NCBI GenBank assembly: GCA_030431455.1
Contig: JAUIJE010000015.1
Location: forward strand, 1-64,000
Source: a bacterium
GTDB taxonomy: Bacteria > Myxococcota > UBA727 > JAUIJE01
DNA: 64,000 nt
Reading direction: 5' to 3'
The notes under the pieces were generated by a model, which was not told where the DNA came from, searched no databases, and was given only the letters and a program-made list of their open reading frames with translations. Below, one piece after another: positions 26,079 through 35,248 of this stretch. A program made the translations under genes and the position numbers. Position 1 is the stretch's first letter. The number at the start of each line of letters is the position of its first letter.

Positions 26079-26756
26079 ATGAACACGTGGCGGGGGCGAG
26101 ACGCTCTTGGTCGTCGAGCGCGGGACCGGGTGACGTCGAGCCCGGGGGGGATGGGCGTGATGGTGGGGTTGGCGGTGATGGTGGGGTTGGCGGTGATGGT
26201 GGGGTTGGCGGTGATGACCGCCTGCGACGAGCCGCGGCCCACCCGCTTGCCGGCCACGCCGTCGGCCGGGTGTCCCACCGACGACGCGCTGACCGCGGCG
26301 TTGGATGTCCGGGACGCGTCTGGGCGACCGCGCGCGATCCGGGTGCCGTCCGCGGCGCTGTCGGTCGACCTCTTGCTGCTCGGGGGGCGCGAGCAAATCG
26401 TGGATGAGAGCTGCGAGGCGGCCACGAACTGCGATCAGTCTGTGCGTGGCTGCGCGTTGGCGCTGTCGGTGGATGCTGCCAGTACAGTGACATTGGAGTG
26501 GGCGCTCGCGAACGTGGGCGGGGCCACGGCCCATCTGTGGGACGGAACATGGGAGACCACGTGTCCGTCCGTGTCGTCCGAAGGCCGCATGTTCGAGGAC
26601 ATCCCCGGCTCGCTCTACCTCGAGGGGGGAGATGTTTATGCATTCGATGTGGTCGCGGACGTGGGCGAGGACGCGTGCACCCTGACGTTGGTGTTCACCT
26701 TCGAGGAGCACGCCGACATCACGGTCGATCTGGTGCTCGAGCCCGCGGGACCGTGA
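26079..26756 (+). CDS. Putative lipoprotein with repeated signal peptide
   Basis: A 225 aa protein whose hydrophobic signal core consists of MVGLAV repeated three times, followed by the lipobox MTAC. The mature domain has paired cysteines (GCPTDDAL, ESCEAATNCDQSVRGC) and ends in a beta-rich segment (ACTLTLVFTFEEHADITV) without a recognised family. ATG 26079 was chosen as the start after the basic GRAGRRRGR-coding stretch; a later Met (MGVMVGLAV) is equally possible. First of three consecutive plus-strand surface-protein genes beyond the recombinase. Confidence 0.7.
   Translation: MNTWRGRDALGRRARDRVTSSPGGMGVMVGLAVMVGLAVMVGLAVMTACDEPRPTRLPATPSAGCPTDDALTAALDVRDASGRPRAIRVPSAALSVDLLLLGGREQIVDESCEAATNCDQSVRGCALALSVDAASTVTLEWALANVGGATAHLWDGTWETTCPSVSSEGRMFEDIPGSLYLEGGDVYAFDVVADVGEDACTLTLVFTFEEHADITVDLVLEPAGP
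26160..26213 (+). repeat. 18-bp tandem repeat in a signal peptide
   Basis: Three perfect copies of ATGGTGGGGTTGGCGGTG encode MVGLAV. Copy-number change would keep the frame and alter signal-peptide length. Confidence 0.9.
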
Positions 26757-26936
26757 CCTCGCCCCGCGGCGGTGACCCGCGGGCGATGGTCCAGAACACG
26801 GAGGGAACTCGCGGGTACTGCTGTCGTCGGCGACCGCTCGTCGTCGGCCTGGCGCGGCGGGTGGCGGATCTGGGGTCTCGTGCGAGACTGAACCAGCGTC
26901 GTCCACGCGCGGGATTCGCAGGCAGGGGAGCCAGAC

Positions 26937-27821
26937 ATGAAACAGTGGAGGTTGGCGCTCGGCCCGGCGGTGATCGGTGCGGTGTTGGCGTACGGGCACG
27001 CGGGGGCGGCGTGGTCCTGTGTGCAGATCGAGCGGTGGGGGGCGTCGGTGCCGATCGATCGGGTGGACGACGCCGACGGCGACGCGTTGTGGGGCAGTCC
27101 CCCTGAGGTGACACAGGCGCCGCCTGACGGGGTGTGGTGGACCACCGACCGCAGTGTGCCGCTGGGCGACCTGTCGCCGCGCGACGGCAACACCTCGGCC
27201 GTCGACCTGCCCACGACCATCCACACCGACGGCGTGAGCACGGCGGTGCGGGTGCCGGACGACGCCGCGCCCGGGGATGCCTGGCAGAGCTCCAGCGGAA
27301 CGTTGCTGACCGTGATCGAGGGCGAGGTGTCGCGCGACGAATCGGCGGACGGTGCACTGCGGCTTTCCGGGCAGAAGGTGGTTGAAGTCGATCAGCCCGA
27401 CGATTGGTGCGCGGTTGTGGCGCCGCTGTATCGAACGTTGGAGCTGCACTCGCGGTTCTTGTTCCCCGGCGGAGAGCGCTTCTTGTACGACGTGTGGGTC
27501 AGCGCCGACCCCACCACCGAGGGGCCCGGTGACGCGCCTCCGGGAGGCAGCCTGCTCTCGGCGGAGACGTTCCCCGATCCATTTGTGGTGCGCGACGCGG
27601 GCACGTTCGTGCTGTGGGTGTCGCCGCTCGATCGGTTCACGGGGGAGCGTGGACGGTTGGTGTCGTTCACCCTCGGCAATGAGTTTGAGAAGGTCCAGGT
27701 GGGGACCTACCACGGCCCGGGATGCGATGTCGTCGGCGCCGGGGGCGCGAGCTGGTTGGCCATCACCCTGCTCATCGGCCTGTTCGTTCGTCGTCGAACG
27801 CGCGGGGGATCGAGCGAATGA
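26937..27821 (+). CDS. Secreted protein with MYXO-CTERM-like tail
   Basis: A 294 aa protein. It has an N-terminal signal peptide (MKQWRLALGPAVIGAVLAYG ... AAWSC) and a C-terminal sorting-like tail: GC, a hydrophobic helix (SWLAITLLIGLFV) and a basic end (RRRTRG). This Cys-helix-Arg layout resembles MYXO-CTERM signals of myxobacterial surface proteins. The middle is beta-rich (TLELHSRFLFPGGERFLYDV, DAGTFVLWVSPLDRF) with no recognised enzyme motif. Its stop overlaps the next start (ATGA), so the two are probably translationally coupled. Confidence 0.75.
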   Translation: MKQWRLALGPAVIGAVLAYGHAGAAWSCVQIERWGASVPIDRVDDADGDALWGSPPEVTQAPPDGVWWTTDRSVPLGDLSPRDGNTSAVDLPTTIHTDGVSTAVRVPDDAAPGDAWQSSSGTLLTVIEGEVSRDESADGALRLSGQKVVEVDQPDDWCAVVAPLYRTLELHSRFLFPGGERFLYDVWVSADPTTEGPGDAPPGGSLLSAETFPDPFVVRDAGTFVLWVSPLDRFTGERGRLVSFTLGNEFEKVQVGTYHGPGCDVVGAGGASWLAITLLIGLFVRRRTRGGSSE

Positions 27822-28768
27822 CGGCGGGGTGTGACGGACATCGGTGCCGGCGCCTGGTGGGTGCCGGGTCGTTCCCGTTCGCCATGGTCGCGGCGATGGC
27901 CGTGGGGGTGTGGGCGTGCGGGCCGGCCCAACACCGATGTCGCTACAGCGGCGACAACGCTCCTGGGGAGGAGGAGGGGTGTGCCTGGGACGACGACGCG
28001 GACATCTGCGTCGACGTGGTGGCGTGTGCAGACTGGTCAGGTCAGGAAAGCTGCGAAGACTTCGTGCTCCCGGGTGCTGCCTCCATCGAGACTGCCGACG
28101 ACTACATCATTCCCGGCGAATGCCAGCCCTACAACGGGGACCCCGCCGACGGGTGGACGCACGAGTGTTCCCTGGACCTGGGAGGCCGCGTGGTGTGGAT
28201 GGAGGTCGATGACAATGGGTTGCCGCTGCGGTCCGAAGAGTGGAACGGCGAGGCGTCCTTGGACGCGATGACCTTTGTGCACGATGAGGAAGGTCGGTTG
28301 CTCGAGGTCCATTGGCGGCGATCCAATGCCCAGGGGGAGTTTCAGGTGCGGGACGCCACGTTTGCGTATGCGACGGGCGTCTTGACCCCATTGACGCGCA
28401 CTCTGGTCGTGCGCGAGCCCGATTGGTGGGTACAGCAAGGGTGCAGCGAGGCCAGCTGCCCTTCGTTTATCGATGGGCACCACAGTGCGGGGTATGAATC
28501 GCATTGGGACGAACAGGGTCGCCAGACGATGTCATCGAATTGGAGCGGTACCGATGACTGCCCCACCGCGACAAGTTGGTGGTACGTCGACGAAGACGAG
28601 TTTCCCGATGGCATGAGCCGCGGCGATTGCGAGGAGATGGTCAGCGGGGCCCTCGATTTGGCCGCGCCGAACGCAACCTACGGCGTGTTGGTCCCTGAGG
28701 ACGGCGGGCCCGGCCAGGTGCTCGCCGACCGTTGCTGCGGCCTGTGCGAGGAAGTGCGGTATCCGTAG
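27818..28768 (+). CDS. Putative Cys-rich lipoprotein
   Basis: A 316 aa protein starting MTAGCDGHRCRRLVGAG at the ATGA overlap with the preceding gene. A hydrophobic segment (FPFAMVAAMAVGVWAC) ends in a lipobox. The mature part contains YD/RHS-like turns (WMEVDDNGLPLRSEEWN, FVHDEEGRLLEVHWR, SHWDEQGRQTMSSNW), suggesting a beta-repeat fold, and cysteine pairs (CCGLCEEV). No recognised enzyme. Co-transcription with the MYXO-CTERM-like gene implies a shared cell-surface role. Confidence 0.7.
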   Translation: MTAGCDGHRCRRLVGAGSFPFAMVAAMAVGVWACGPAQHRCRYSGDNAPGEEEGCAWDDDADICVDVVACADWSGQESCEDFVLPGAASIETADDYIIPGECQPYNGDPADGWTHECSLDLGGRVVWMEVDDNGLPLRSEEWNGEASLDAMTFVHDEEGRLLEVHWRRSNAQGEFQVRDATFAYATGVLTPLTRTLVVREPDWWVQQGCSEASCPSFIDGHHSAGYESHWDEQGRQTMSSNWSGTDDCPTATSWWYVDEDEFPDGMSRGDCEEMVSGALDLAAPNATYGVLVPEDGGPGQVLADRCCGLCEEVRYP

Positions 28769-28790
28769 AGGCTGATGTTGGCCTGAGCGG

Positions 28791-29298
28791 TCATTTGCGC
28801 TTGGCCGCGAAGTCGTCGGTCCAGGAGAACGCGGCGCGTCCCTCGTCGCCGAGGGCGTTCCAATCGTGCTCGTGGACTTGGTGCCGGTCGAGCTTGGTGA
28901 GCAGTTCGGTGAGCCGCTCCCGGGCTTCAGCGTCCTTGACGGCCCCGTCGGGCAGGGCGCCCGCGTCGCCTTGGGTGAGCGCGGCGTGCAGGCGCGCGAT
29001 GGACGGCACCTTTGCGCCCGATGAGGTGACCGCGCATCATCAGATAGACGATGCGGGGCTCGCGCAGGAGACCGTGGACGAGCGCCTCGTCGACGGCCGG
29101 TCCTTTGGCGCGGGCGAGCACGTCGTACAGCTCGGCGAGGAAGTCCTGGTGGGGGCGGTTGCGCACCGCGGGGGCGGACAGCGCGCGCACCATCGCCTCG
29201 ACGTGGTCGTCGTCGAGGGTCGCGGGCAGGGCCTCGAGGGCGGCGAACCGTTTGCCGATGGTCTTGTGGGTGAGCTCGTCGAACAGCGCGTCGCTCAT
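28791..29298 (-). pseudogene. Frameshifted hypothetical gene
   Basis: The first part reads MSDALFDELTHKTIGKRFA to REPRIVYLM in one frame, and the rest reads CAVTSSGAKVPSIARLHAAL to FAAKRK in another. Dropping one base in TATCTGATGATGCGC would join them into one protein of about 168 aa. Both parts have natural protein composition, so this is either a recent mutation or an assembly error. No family recognised. It lies downstream of the lipoprotein genes on the opposite strand, and just downstream of no other minus-strand gene. Confidence 0.6.
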
Positions 29299-29347
29299 GG
29301 CGCCTCCCGCCGCACGCCCCCACCCCCAGGAGGTTGGCCGGCGGTGG

Positions 29348-30769
29348 TCAGAACTGGAAGTAGATGAAGGGTTGGACCTCGAACGAGGACACCTCTTTGA
29401 TGCACAGGGCGATGACCACCAGGCTGACCGCCCGGGCGGGGATGGGCACGGCGATGAACCATTGGGCCATGCGCTCGTACATCTTGTGGGTCATCAGATG
29501 GCCGGCGATGGCGAGCACCATGACCGTGAGCACCAGGGGGGTGAGGTTGGGGGCGGCGAAGCTCCATTTCCATTGTTCGAGGAAGAAGCGCCAGGCCATG
29601 CTGATGTCCGGGGCCCGGAACACCACCCGCGCCTCCATCACGATGAAGAACGTGGCCGCCCAGGACAGCAGCGTGATGTAGAGGGGGCGCTCGCCGGGCT
29701 TGGGTTTGCCGAAGGTCCACCACAGAATGCGATTGCAGATGAGGACCACGCCGTGGATCACGCCCCAGACCACGAAGCGCCAGTCTGCGCCGTGCCACAC
29801 ACTGCCGAGGATCATCACCACCCAGAGGTTCCAGAGGGTGAAGATCTTGCCCTTCTTGTTGCCCCCCAGGGGCACGTACAGGTAGTCGAACAGCCAACGG
29901 CCGAGGGAGATGTGCCAGCGCCGCCAGAACTCGAACAAATTGGTGGATAGGTAGGGCTTATCGAAGTTTTCTTTGATGTAGAAGCCGAACAACGCCGCGG
30001 CCCCGATGGCGATGTCGGAGTAGGCGGAGAAGTCGTAGTAGATCTGTAAGGTGTAGGCGAGGGCGGCGGCCCAGACCTCGATCCCGGTGTAGTTGTCGGG
30101 CTGGGCGAACACCCGGTCGACGATGTTGGCCGCGAGCAGGTCGGCGATGACCAGCTTCTTGAACATGCCCGAGGCGATGCGGAACAGGGCACGGGCCCCG
30201 TCGTTCTCGTTGAGCTCCGGGGTCTTGTCGAGTTGGGGCAGAAAGTCGGCCGCGCGCACGATGGGGCCGGCCACGATCTGGGGGAAGAACGAGATGAAGA
30301 GCACCACCTCGAGCCAGGATTCGCGGGGCTCCAGCTCGTTGCGGTACACGTCGATGGTGTAGCTCAGACACTGGAACACCACGAACGACAGGCCCACGGG
30401 GAGGATGAGGCCGAGGGGCTGGTAGACGAGTTCGACCCCGAAGTAGCCGGCGGCGTCGACCACGCTCTTGGTGATCCAGTCCGCGTACTTGAACACCCCG
30501 AGCACCGAGAGGTTGTTGGTCACGCTGACGGTGACGAGGAACTTGCGCCACCGCGGTGATTCGGTACGCACCATCAACCGCGCGAGGGCGTAGTCGACGG
30601 TGGAGAGGTAGAGGATGAGCACCACCGGCGCGGGGTTCCACGCCATGTAGAAGGTGAAGCTCGCGATGAGGAGCAGCACCTGACGGGCGCGGCGGTGTTG
30701 GTGAATCGACCAATACAGGGCGAACACCAACGGCAGGAACAGCAAGAACTGAAGCGAATGAAACAGCAT
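29348..30769 (-). CDS. MBOAT-family membrane O-acyltransferase (AlgI-like)
   Basis: A 473 aa polytopic membrane protein with about ten helices. The family motif WRRWHISLGRWLFDYLYVPL with GGNKKG, and later ILGSVWHGADWRFVVWG carrying the conserved active-site His, identify the MBOAT family that moves acyl (usually acetyl) groups from the cytoplasm to extracellular polysaccharide or peptidoglycan. The alginate acetylase AlgI and the DltB/PatA proteins are relatives. It lies three bases downstream of a periplasmic SGNH-type protein, the usual partner that receives the acyl group and transfers it to the polymer. The polymer is unknown. Confidence 0.88.
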   Translation of the reverse strand: MLFHSLQFLLFLPLVFALYWSIHQHRRARQVLLLIASFTFYMAWNPAPVVLILYLSTVDYALARLMVRTESPRWRKFLVTVSVTNNLSVLGVFKYADWITKSVVDAAGYFGVELVYQPLGLILPVGLSFVVFQCLSYTIDVYRNELEPRESWLEVVLFISFFPQIVAGPIVRAADFLPQLDKTPELNENDGARALFRIASGMFKKLVIADLLAANIVDRVFAQPDNYTGIEVWAAALAYTLQIYYDFSAYSDIAIGAAALFGFYIKENFDKPYLSTNLFEFWRRWHISLGRWLFDYLYVPLGGNKKGKIFTLWNLWVVMILGSVWHGADWRFVVWGVIHGVVLICNRILWWTFGKPKPGERPLYITLLSWAATFFIVMEARVVFRAPDISMAWRFFLEQWKWSFAAPNLTPLVLTVMVLAIAGHLMTHKMYERMAQWFIAVPIPARAVSLVVIALCIKEVSSFEVQPFIYFQF

Positions 30770-30772
30770 GGC

Positions 30773-33730
30773 TTAGCTCTTGTCCCCTTTCTTCTGGGGC
30801 GCGGCGGGCGGGTTGGCGCCGGGGGCGGGGGGGGCCTTGGCGATGTTGTTGCGGTCGATCTCGGCCGCTTGTTCGGCCTCGGCGTCGCGCACCGCTTTTT
30901 CCCGGGCGTAGTCGAGGAACGACAACAGGTCGTGGGCGAGCGCGTCCCCCACCAGCTGCAGCCCCGCCGGGGACAGGCCTTCGCCGTCGACGAACACCGG
31001 GGCCTGCCCATCGGGGCGCGCGGCCCGGGTGAGGGCGCGCCGGGGCGAGAAGTGTGCGCACTCCATTTCCTCGGCCACGCTGGCTTGCACCACCGCGACC
31101 AGAGACTCGTCGTTTTCGTCTGGGCCTTGCGGGAACGGGCCCACCAACACACAGGCCGCGTGGGGGGACGACTTCTTGAGCGTGGCCACCGTGCGCCGGT
31201 AGTGATGGCGGTAGGTGACCTCATCGAGGCCCGGGATGCGCTCTTCCACCGCCCCCCAGCCGAGCACCAACAGGTTGTAGTCGCGGGCCTCGGCTTGGTC
31301 GAGCAAGAGGTCCTGCTGCCACCGCTGCATGGTCATGCCCGTGGCCGAGGCCAGGCCCACCGCGTCCACGACCACGCCCGGGCGGTCGAGTTCTTGGGCC
31401 ACGCTCAACAATGTCACAGGAAGGTTGTCGTCCTCGTTGGGCACCTGGATCGTGACCCGGTGCCGCTCGCCCCGCACCGGGACGGTGAGGACCTGCACAT
31501 CGCTGTCGCGGCGGGTGCGTTGGTCGGGCTCGATGGTGCCCACCTCGACGTCGTTGACCAGGACCACCGCCTTGCCCATGTCGGGGGTGTACAGCCAGCT
31601 CACGTCGAGCCGGCCCTTGGGCAGGACCGGGGATTTGCGGCAGCCGTCGCAGAACCGCAGCTCGAGTTTGGCCCCGGGCTGCAGCTGGGTGGAGGTGCCG
31701 AACAGACTCATCGCCCCCCCGAGCACCACGTCCCGGCCGTCGACGATGTTGTGCGGCCCGCGCAGGCGGCGCACCACCCGGGCGGTGAGCAGGCGGGGAT
31801 CGTGATCGCCAATCCCCACCAAGCCGCGGCCCCGGTCCCCGACGCGCTCGGCGAGGCGGGTCTTGAGCCGGTCGGCGAACAGCTGGCCCTCGACGTGTTC
31901 GTCCCCGAACATGCCCACCGCGACCCGGCCTTGGCCCTTGCGGCGCTCGGCTTGGTTGAACGCGCTGATCACCGGCGCCAACGGGTGCTCGTCGAGGGGG
32001 GCGGTGCGCTCGACCCCGGGGAAGCTCAAGCCCGCGAACGCGGGGAACACCAGGCGGCGGCGCTTCTCTTTTTTGACCTGGGGGCGCGGGGTGGCGAGGT
32101 AGTTGGCGAACAGGCCATCGGCGATGAACTCACCGAGCACGTCGCCGCCTTTGCCCTTGGGGTGGACGAGATCGTCGTTGACGAACCCGGCGCGATGGAA
32201 CCGGTGCAGTGACCCTTTGGCCCCCATCGCTTGCCACAGATTGAAGAACGCGCACCCCTTCTCGAGCGCAATCTCGCGCTCGAGGGCGACGACGGAGGCG
32301 ACTTCCTTCCGGGTGGTGAGCTGGGCGCCCGCGGCGGTGGCCTTGGCCGCGTCGATGGGCGCCACCGCGAGGCAGCTGGCGTCGGGGAGCGCGTCCTGCA
32401 CCCGGTCGATCAAGGTGCTGTAGTGTTTGCGGACCTCTTCGAGGGTGGTCCAGCCGAACGCGAGGGAGCGGATTTCGTTGCCCCCGACCATGACCACCAC
32501 GAGGTTGGGATCGCGCTCTTTCAGTTGGCGCTGGAAAATGCCCGGGTCGGCTTTGGTCACGTACATTTCCGCGTCGGACGCGGGCACCCCGATGGTGTCC
32601 CAGCTGACCCCGGGCCGGTCGCCGGTGAGCGACACGCCGTACAGGACCACGCCTTTGCCGTCGGCGACGACCGAAAGCTTCTTGGCGTCGTCGGGCAGGT
32701 CGAACGTGAGCACGCGGTCGGAGGGCTCGTCGGGGCTTTGGGACGCGACCTTCTCGATGGTCTTGCCGTCGACCTGGACCCGGAAGGACGCGGCTTTTTT
32801 GTGGTCGAGGAAAAACAGCTTCGCCTCGGTGGCGCCCCTCGTCGACCAGGACACGCGATCGCCCTTGCGGGTCGATTCGTGGTGGCTGCCGGTGAACCCG
32901 AAGTGGGCGCGCTTGGGCGGTTTTTGGGCAAAGGTGTTGATGCGCCAGCCCGGCGTGCTTCGGCCGGTGCGGACCCGGCGGCCGGCCACCTTGGACAGGC
33001 GGTCGGGGAGCAGAAAGCCGCGGCCCCCGTCGCCGAAGGTCTCGACCAGGCGTTCGCGCACGATGTCGGTGACGTGGTCGGAGGCGATGAGGGAGTTGCC
33101 GAGGGTGAGCACGCTGGCGTGGGACCCGGGAACACCCGCGGCGACGTCGTCGAGCGCCCCATAAAACGCGTCCATCGCGGTCTCGAGACAGCCGGCGGCG
33201 TTTTGTTGCACGCAGGGGTTGTCGACGTCGGCGCCGGGGGCCTTGAGGGCTTTGGCGATGCGACGGAGACGCTTGACCTCGGCGGTCGCTTCGAGGTCTC
33301 GCCGGGGACGGCTGGGATCGCGGACGCGGTCTTGCGGCACCACCGAGACGAGCACGGGCGCGGGCGGCGGCAGCACGTCGGGGGAGGCCTTGTCTTCGGC
33401 GGGGGCCTCGGTGGGTTCGGCGTCGGGAATGGTGAAGGTCATCTTCGGCTGGCGCAGGACCCGGTCGATCATCGCGGTGACCGACTCCGGGCTGCGCAGG
33501 TCCACCGGACGCACGACCTCGTCGAAGTCGAGGCCCGGGCTGTCCCAGCCAAGCTTCTCCAACGCGCGCTTGACACTTCCCTCGGGGGTCCAGGCCGGGA
33601 GGTGGGGCAAAGACCCCAACGCGGCACACAAGCCGATGAACAGCACGGTGGTCAGCCCGGTGGCGTGCCGGTGCACAAACCGCGGGTGGCTGTCGCCGGT
33701 CGACCCCTCGGGGCGCTTTTGGACTCCCAT
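30773..33730 (-). CDS. Exported protein with tandem SGNH-hydrolase-like domains
   Basis: A 985 aa protein. The N-terminus (MGVQKRPEG ... TGLTTVLFIGLCAALGSL) is a membrane anchor or signal. The first SGNH-like domain has LGNSLIASDH (block I Ser), VGGNEIRS (block III Asn) and DDLVHPKGKG (block V Asp-x-x-His), spread over residues about 210-620, with a carbohydrate-binding-like beta insert. The second (about 640-950) keeps the layout but has lost the catalytic residues: FGDEHVEG, LGWGAVEE and DGEGLSPAG. Partner MBOAT protein follows immediately, so the pair probably O-acylates a surface polymer, with the second domain perhaps binding substrate. I placed the start at ATG 33730. Confidence 0.78.
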   Translation of the reverse strand: MGVQKRPEGSTGDSHPRFVHRHATGLTTVLFIGLCAALGSLPHLPAWTPEGSVKRALEKLGWDSPGLDFDEVVRPVDLRSPESVTAMIDRVLRQPKMTFTIPDAEPTEAPAEDKASPDVLPPPAPVLVSVVPQDRVRDPSRPRRDLEATAEVKRLRRIAKALKAPGADVDNPCVQQNAAGCLETAMDAFYGALDDVAAGVPGSHASVLTLGNSLIASDHVTDIVRERLVETFGDGGRGFLLPDRLSKVAGRRVRTGRSTPGWRINTFAQKPPKRAHFGFTGSHHESTRKGDRVSWSTRGATEAKLFFLDHKKAASFRVQVDGKTIEKVASQSPDEPSDRVLTFDLPDDAKKLSVVADGKGVVLYGVSLTGDRPGVSWDTIGVPASDAEMYVTKADPGIFQRQLKERDPNLVVVMVGGNEIRSLAFGWTTLEEVRKHYSTLIDRVQDALPDASCLAVAPIDAAKATAAGAQLTTRKEVASVVALEREIALEKGCAFFNLWQAMGAKGSLHRFHRAGFVNDDLVHPKGKGGDVLGEFIADGLFANYLATPRPQVKKEKRRRLVFPAFAGLSFPGVERTAPLDEHPLAPVISAFNQAERRKGQGRVAVGMFGDEHVEGQLFADRLKTRLAERVGDRGRGLVGIGDHDPRLLTARVVRRLRGPHNIVDGRDVVLGGAMSLFGTSTQLQPGAKLELRFCDGCRKSPVLPKGRLDVSWLYTPDMGKAVVLVNDVEVGTIEPDQRTRRDSDVQVLTVPVRGERHRVTIQVPNEDDNLPVTLLSVAQELDRPGVVVDAVGLASATGMTMQRWQQDLLLDQAEARDYNLLVLGWGAVEERIPGLDEVTYRHHYRRTVATLKKSSPHAACVLVGPFPQGPDENDESLVAVVQASVAEEMECAHFSPRRALTRAARPDGQAPVFVDGEGLSPAGLQLVGDALAHDLLSFLDYAREKAVRDAEAEQAAEIDRNNIAKAPPAPGANPPAAPQKKGDKS

Positions 33731-33878
33731 CGCGCACATTGGAGCCGCTTCTTTGGGCAAAAGCAATTTCGTGACCCAAATTCGTGCGCCCGGCCCGGGG
33801 AGGGCGGACAACCGGCTTGATCGGGGCCAGGCCCCAGCGGTACAACCCCTGCGACGCCGGAGTGCGCAGGAGGCCCCC

Positions 33879-34178
33879 GTGAAGATCGACATGAGCATTG
33901 AGAAGGATCCCCGCGTTCGCGAAGTAGACGGTTGGTACGACGACTTCGAAGACCTTCCCCAGGCTTTTGGTCTGTTCTTCTTCGTCGACGACAACACCGA
34001 CGTGAAGTTCGTCGGGATCTGCAAGCGGCCGACCATGCAAGAGGAGGCCAAGGCGGCCTACGACGCTGGCAAAGGCAAGGGCGCGACCAAAATCGGCTAC
34101 GTGCGGACCTTCTCCGTCGAGAAAGCCGAAGCCCTCTACGACGAGGTGGTCAAGAAGTACAACCCGCCCAACAATTGA
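33879..34178 (+). CDS. Small conserved-looking hypothetical protein
   Basis: A 99 aa acidic/basic mixed protein: VKIDMSIEKDPRVREVDGWY, then FFFVDDNTDVKFVGICKRPT and a C-terminal helix EKAEALYDEVVKKYN. GTG start chosen because AGGAGG lies five bases upstream. No signal peptide. The family is not recognised; the compact alternation of charged helices and strands and the strong ribosome-binding site suggest an abundant cytoplasmic protein. An intrinsic terminator follows. Confidence 0.75.
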   Translation: MKIDMSIEKDPRVREVDGWYDDFEDLPQAFGLFFFVDDNTDVKFVGICKRPTMQEEAKAAYDAGKGKGATKIGYVRTFSVEKAEALYDEVVKKYNPPNN

Positions 34179-34235
34179 GGGGCGGACCGCGTCTGCGCGG
34201 CGGACCGCGTCTGAGCGGCACCCCGCGCGGTGGGC

Positions 34236-34266
34236 AAAGGCCCGGCACACCCGTGCCGGGCTTTTG
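34236..34266 (+). terminator. Intrinsic terminator after the small protein gene
   Basis: Stem GCCCGGCA/TGCCGGGC with loop CACCCG, flanked by AAAG and CTTTT. It lies 58 bases after the stop codon, behind a duplicated 14-mer GCGGACCGCGTCTG. Confidence 0.8.
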
Positions 34267-34416
34267 CATTGGTACCGAGCAGTACTGGGCCCGGCCCGAC
34301 CTGGGGCTTTTGGCCCAAGCCTGGGTCAGCGCGCCCTTGTCTTGGTCGTCGGACGACACCGGCCCGCGGTGGGAGCCGGGCCCACCCTGCGGCACCGCTT
34401 TTGCACAACCGGGGGC

Positions 34417-35244
34417 ATGCTGACCTCTGCTGTGCTCGCCCTGTTGTTGATCGCGCCCTCGGCCGCCCCCGGCCCCATCGTCGTGCACCAGGGGGGCAAG
34501 CGCGTGACCCGATCCCTGACCGACGGGGCCGAGACGCGCTCGCTCCTCGACATGCAAGCGGGGGTGACCCGCACCGTCACCGGCGTGCCCCTCGACCGGC
34601 TGGTCCGCGCCCCGTCGGGGCAGCTGATCGTCCTGCGGTTCGACAACGGGGTGATCGTGCCCGTGCAGGCGGCGCACGCGGGCGAGGTGTTCATCGCGAC
34701 GAGCTGGACCCGCGCCGACGGTGTGGTCGAGAAGACCTTTCCGCCCGTGCCGCGCGCGCCGGAGTTCAACCTCGACCCGCGCCCGGTGACGTTCGCCCAC
34801 AACAAGGCGGTGGTGAGCAAAGGCAACGCCGGCGGTCTGCCCGCGCCGGTGGGCCATGGCTTCACCCCGTGGTCGCGCACGTCGAGTCTCGTCGAGGCGC
34901 GGGTGATGAGCCCGCGGGCGTTCGTGGACCGGATCGCCCCGAAGAAGGCGCCGGCCGAGGGCGCGACCGCGGCCCGCACGGGGCAGGATCTGTTCGTGCG
35001 GCGCTGCGTGTACTGCCACGGAGTGAACGACGTGGGCGCGTCCTTCGGCACCGACGTGCTGGTGGGCGTCCCGCTCGCCGACCGCTACACCGTCGAGAGC
35101 CTGCAGGCGCAGGTCGCGACCCACAAGCTCGACGACTACCAAGCGGGCCTGATGATGCCGCCCCAGCACGACTTGACCCGGGCCGAGGCGCGCCAACTCC
35201 ACACATTTTTTCGGGCGCTGAAGGCTGCGCCCCCGACGAGGTGA
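34417..35244 (+). CDS. Exported cytochrome c-domain protein
   Basis: A 275 aa protein with a signal peptide (MLTSAVLALLLIAPSAAPG), a beta-rich N-terminal half and a C-terminal class I cytochrome c domain: haem-binding CVYCH and probable axial Met in AGLMMPPQH. It would act in periplasmic electron transfer. I took the Met at the signal peptide as start, ignoring in-frame codons upstream. Four bases separate it from the next gene, a membrane protein, so they probably share a transcript. The haem domain is clear; the N-terminal domain (FDNGVIVPVQAAHAGEVF) is not recognised. Confidence 0.85.
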   Translation: MLTSAVLALLLIAPSAAPGPIVVHQGGKRVTRSLTDGAETRSLLDMQAGVTRTVTGVPLDRLVRAPSGQLIVLRFDNGVIVPVQAAHAGEVFIATSWTRADGVVEKTFPPVPRAPEFNLDPRPVTFAHNKAVVSKGNAGGLPAPVGHGFTPWSRTSSLVEARVMSPRAFVDRIAPKKAPAEGATAARTGQDLFVRRCVYCHGVNDVGASFGTDVLVGVPLADRYTVESLQAQVATHKLDDYQAGLMMPPQHDLTRAEARQLHTFFRALKAAPPTR

Positions 35245-35248
35245 CGCG

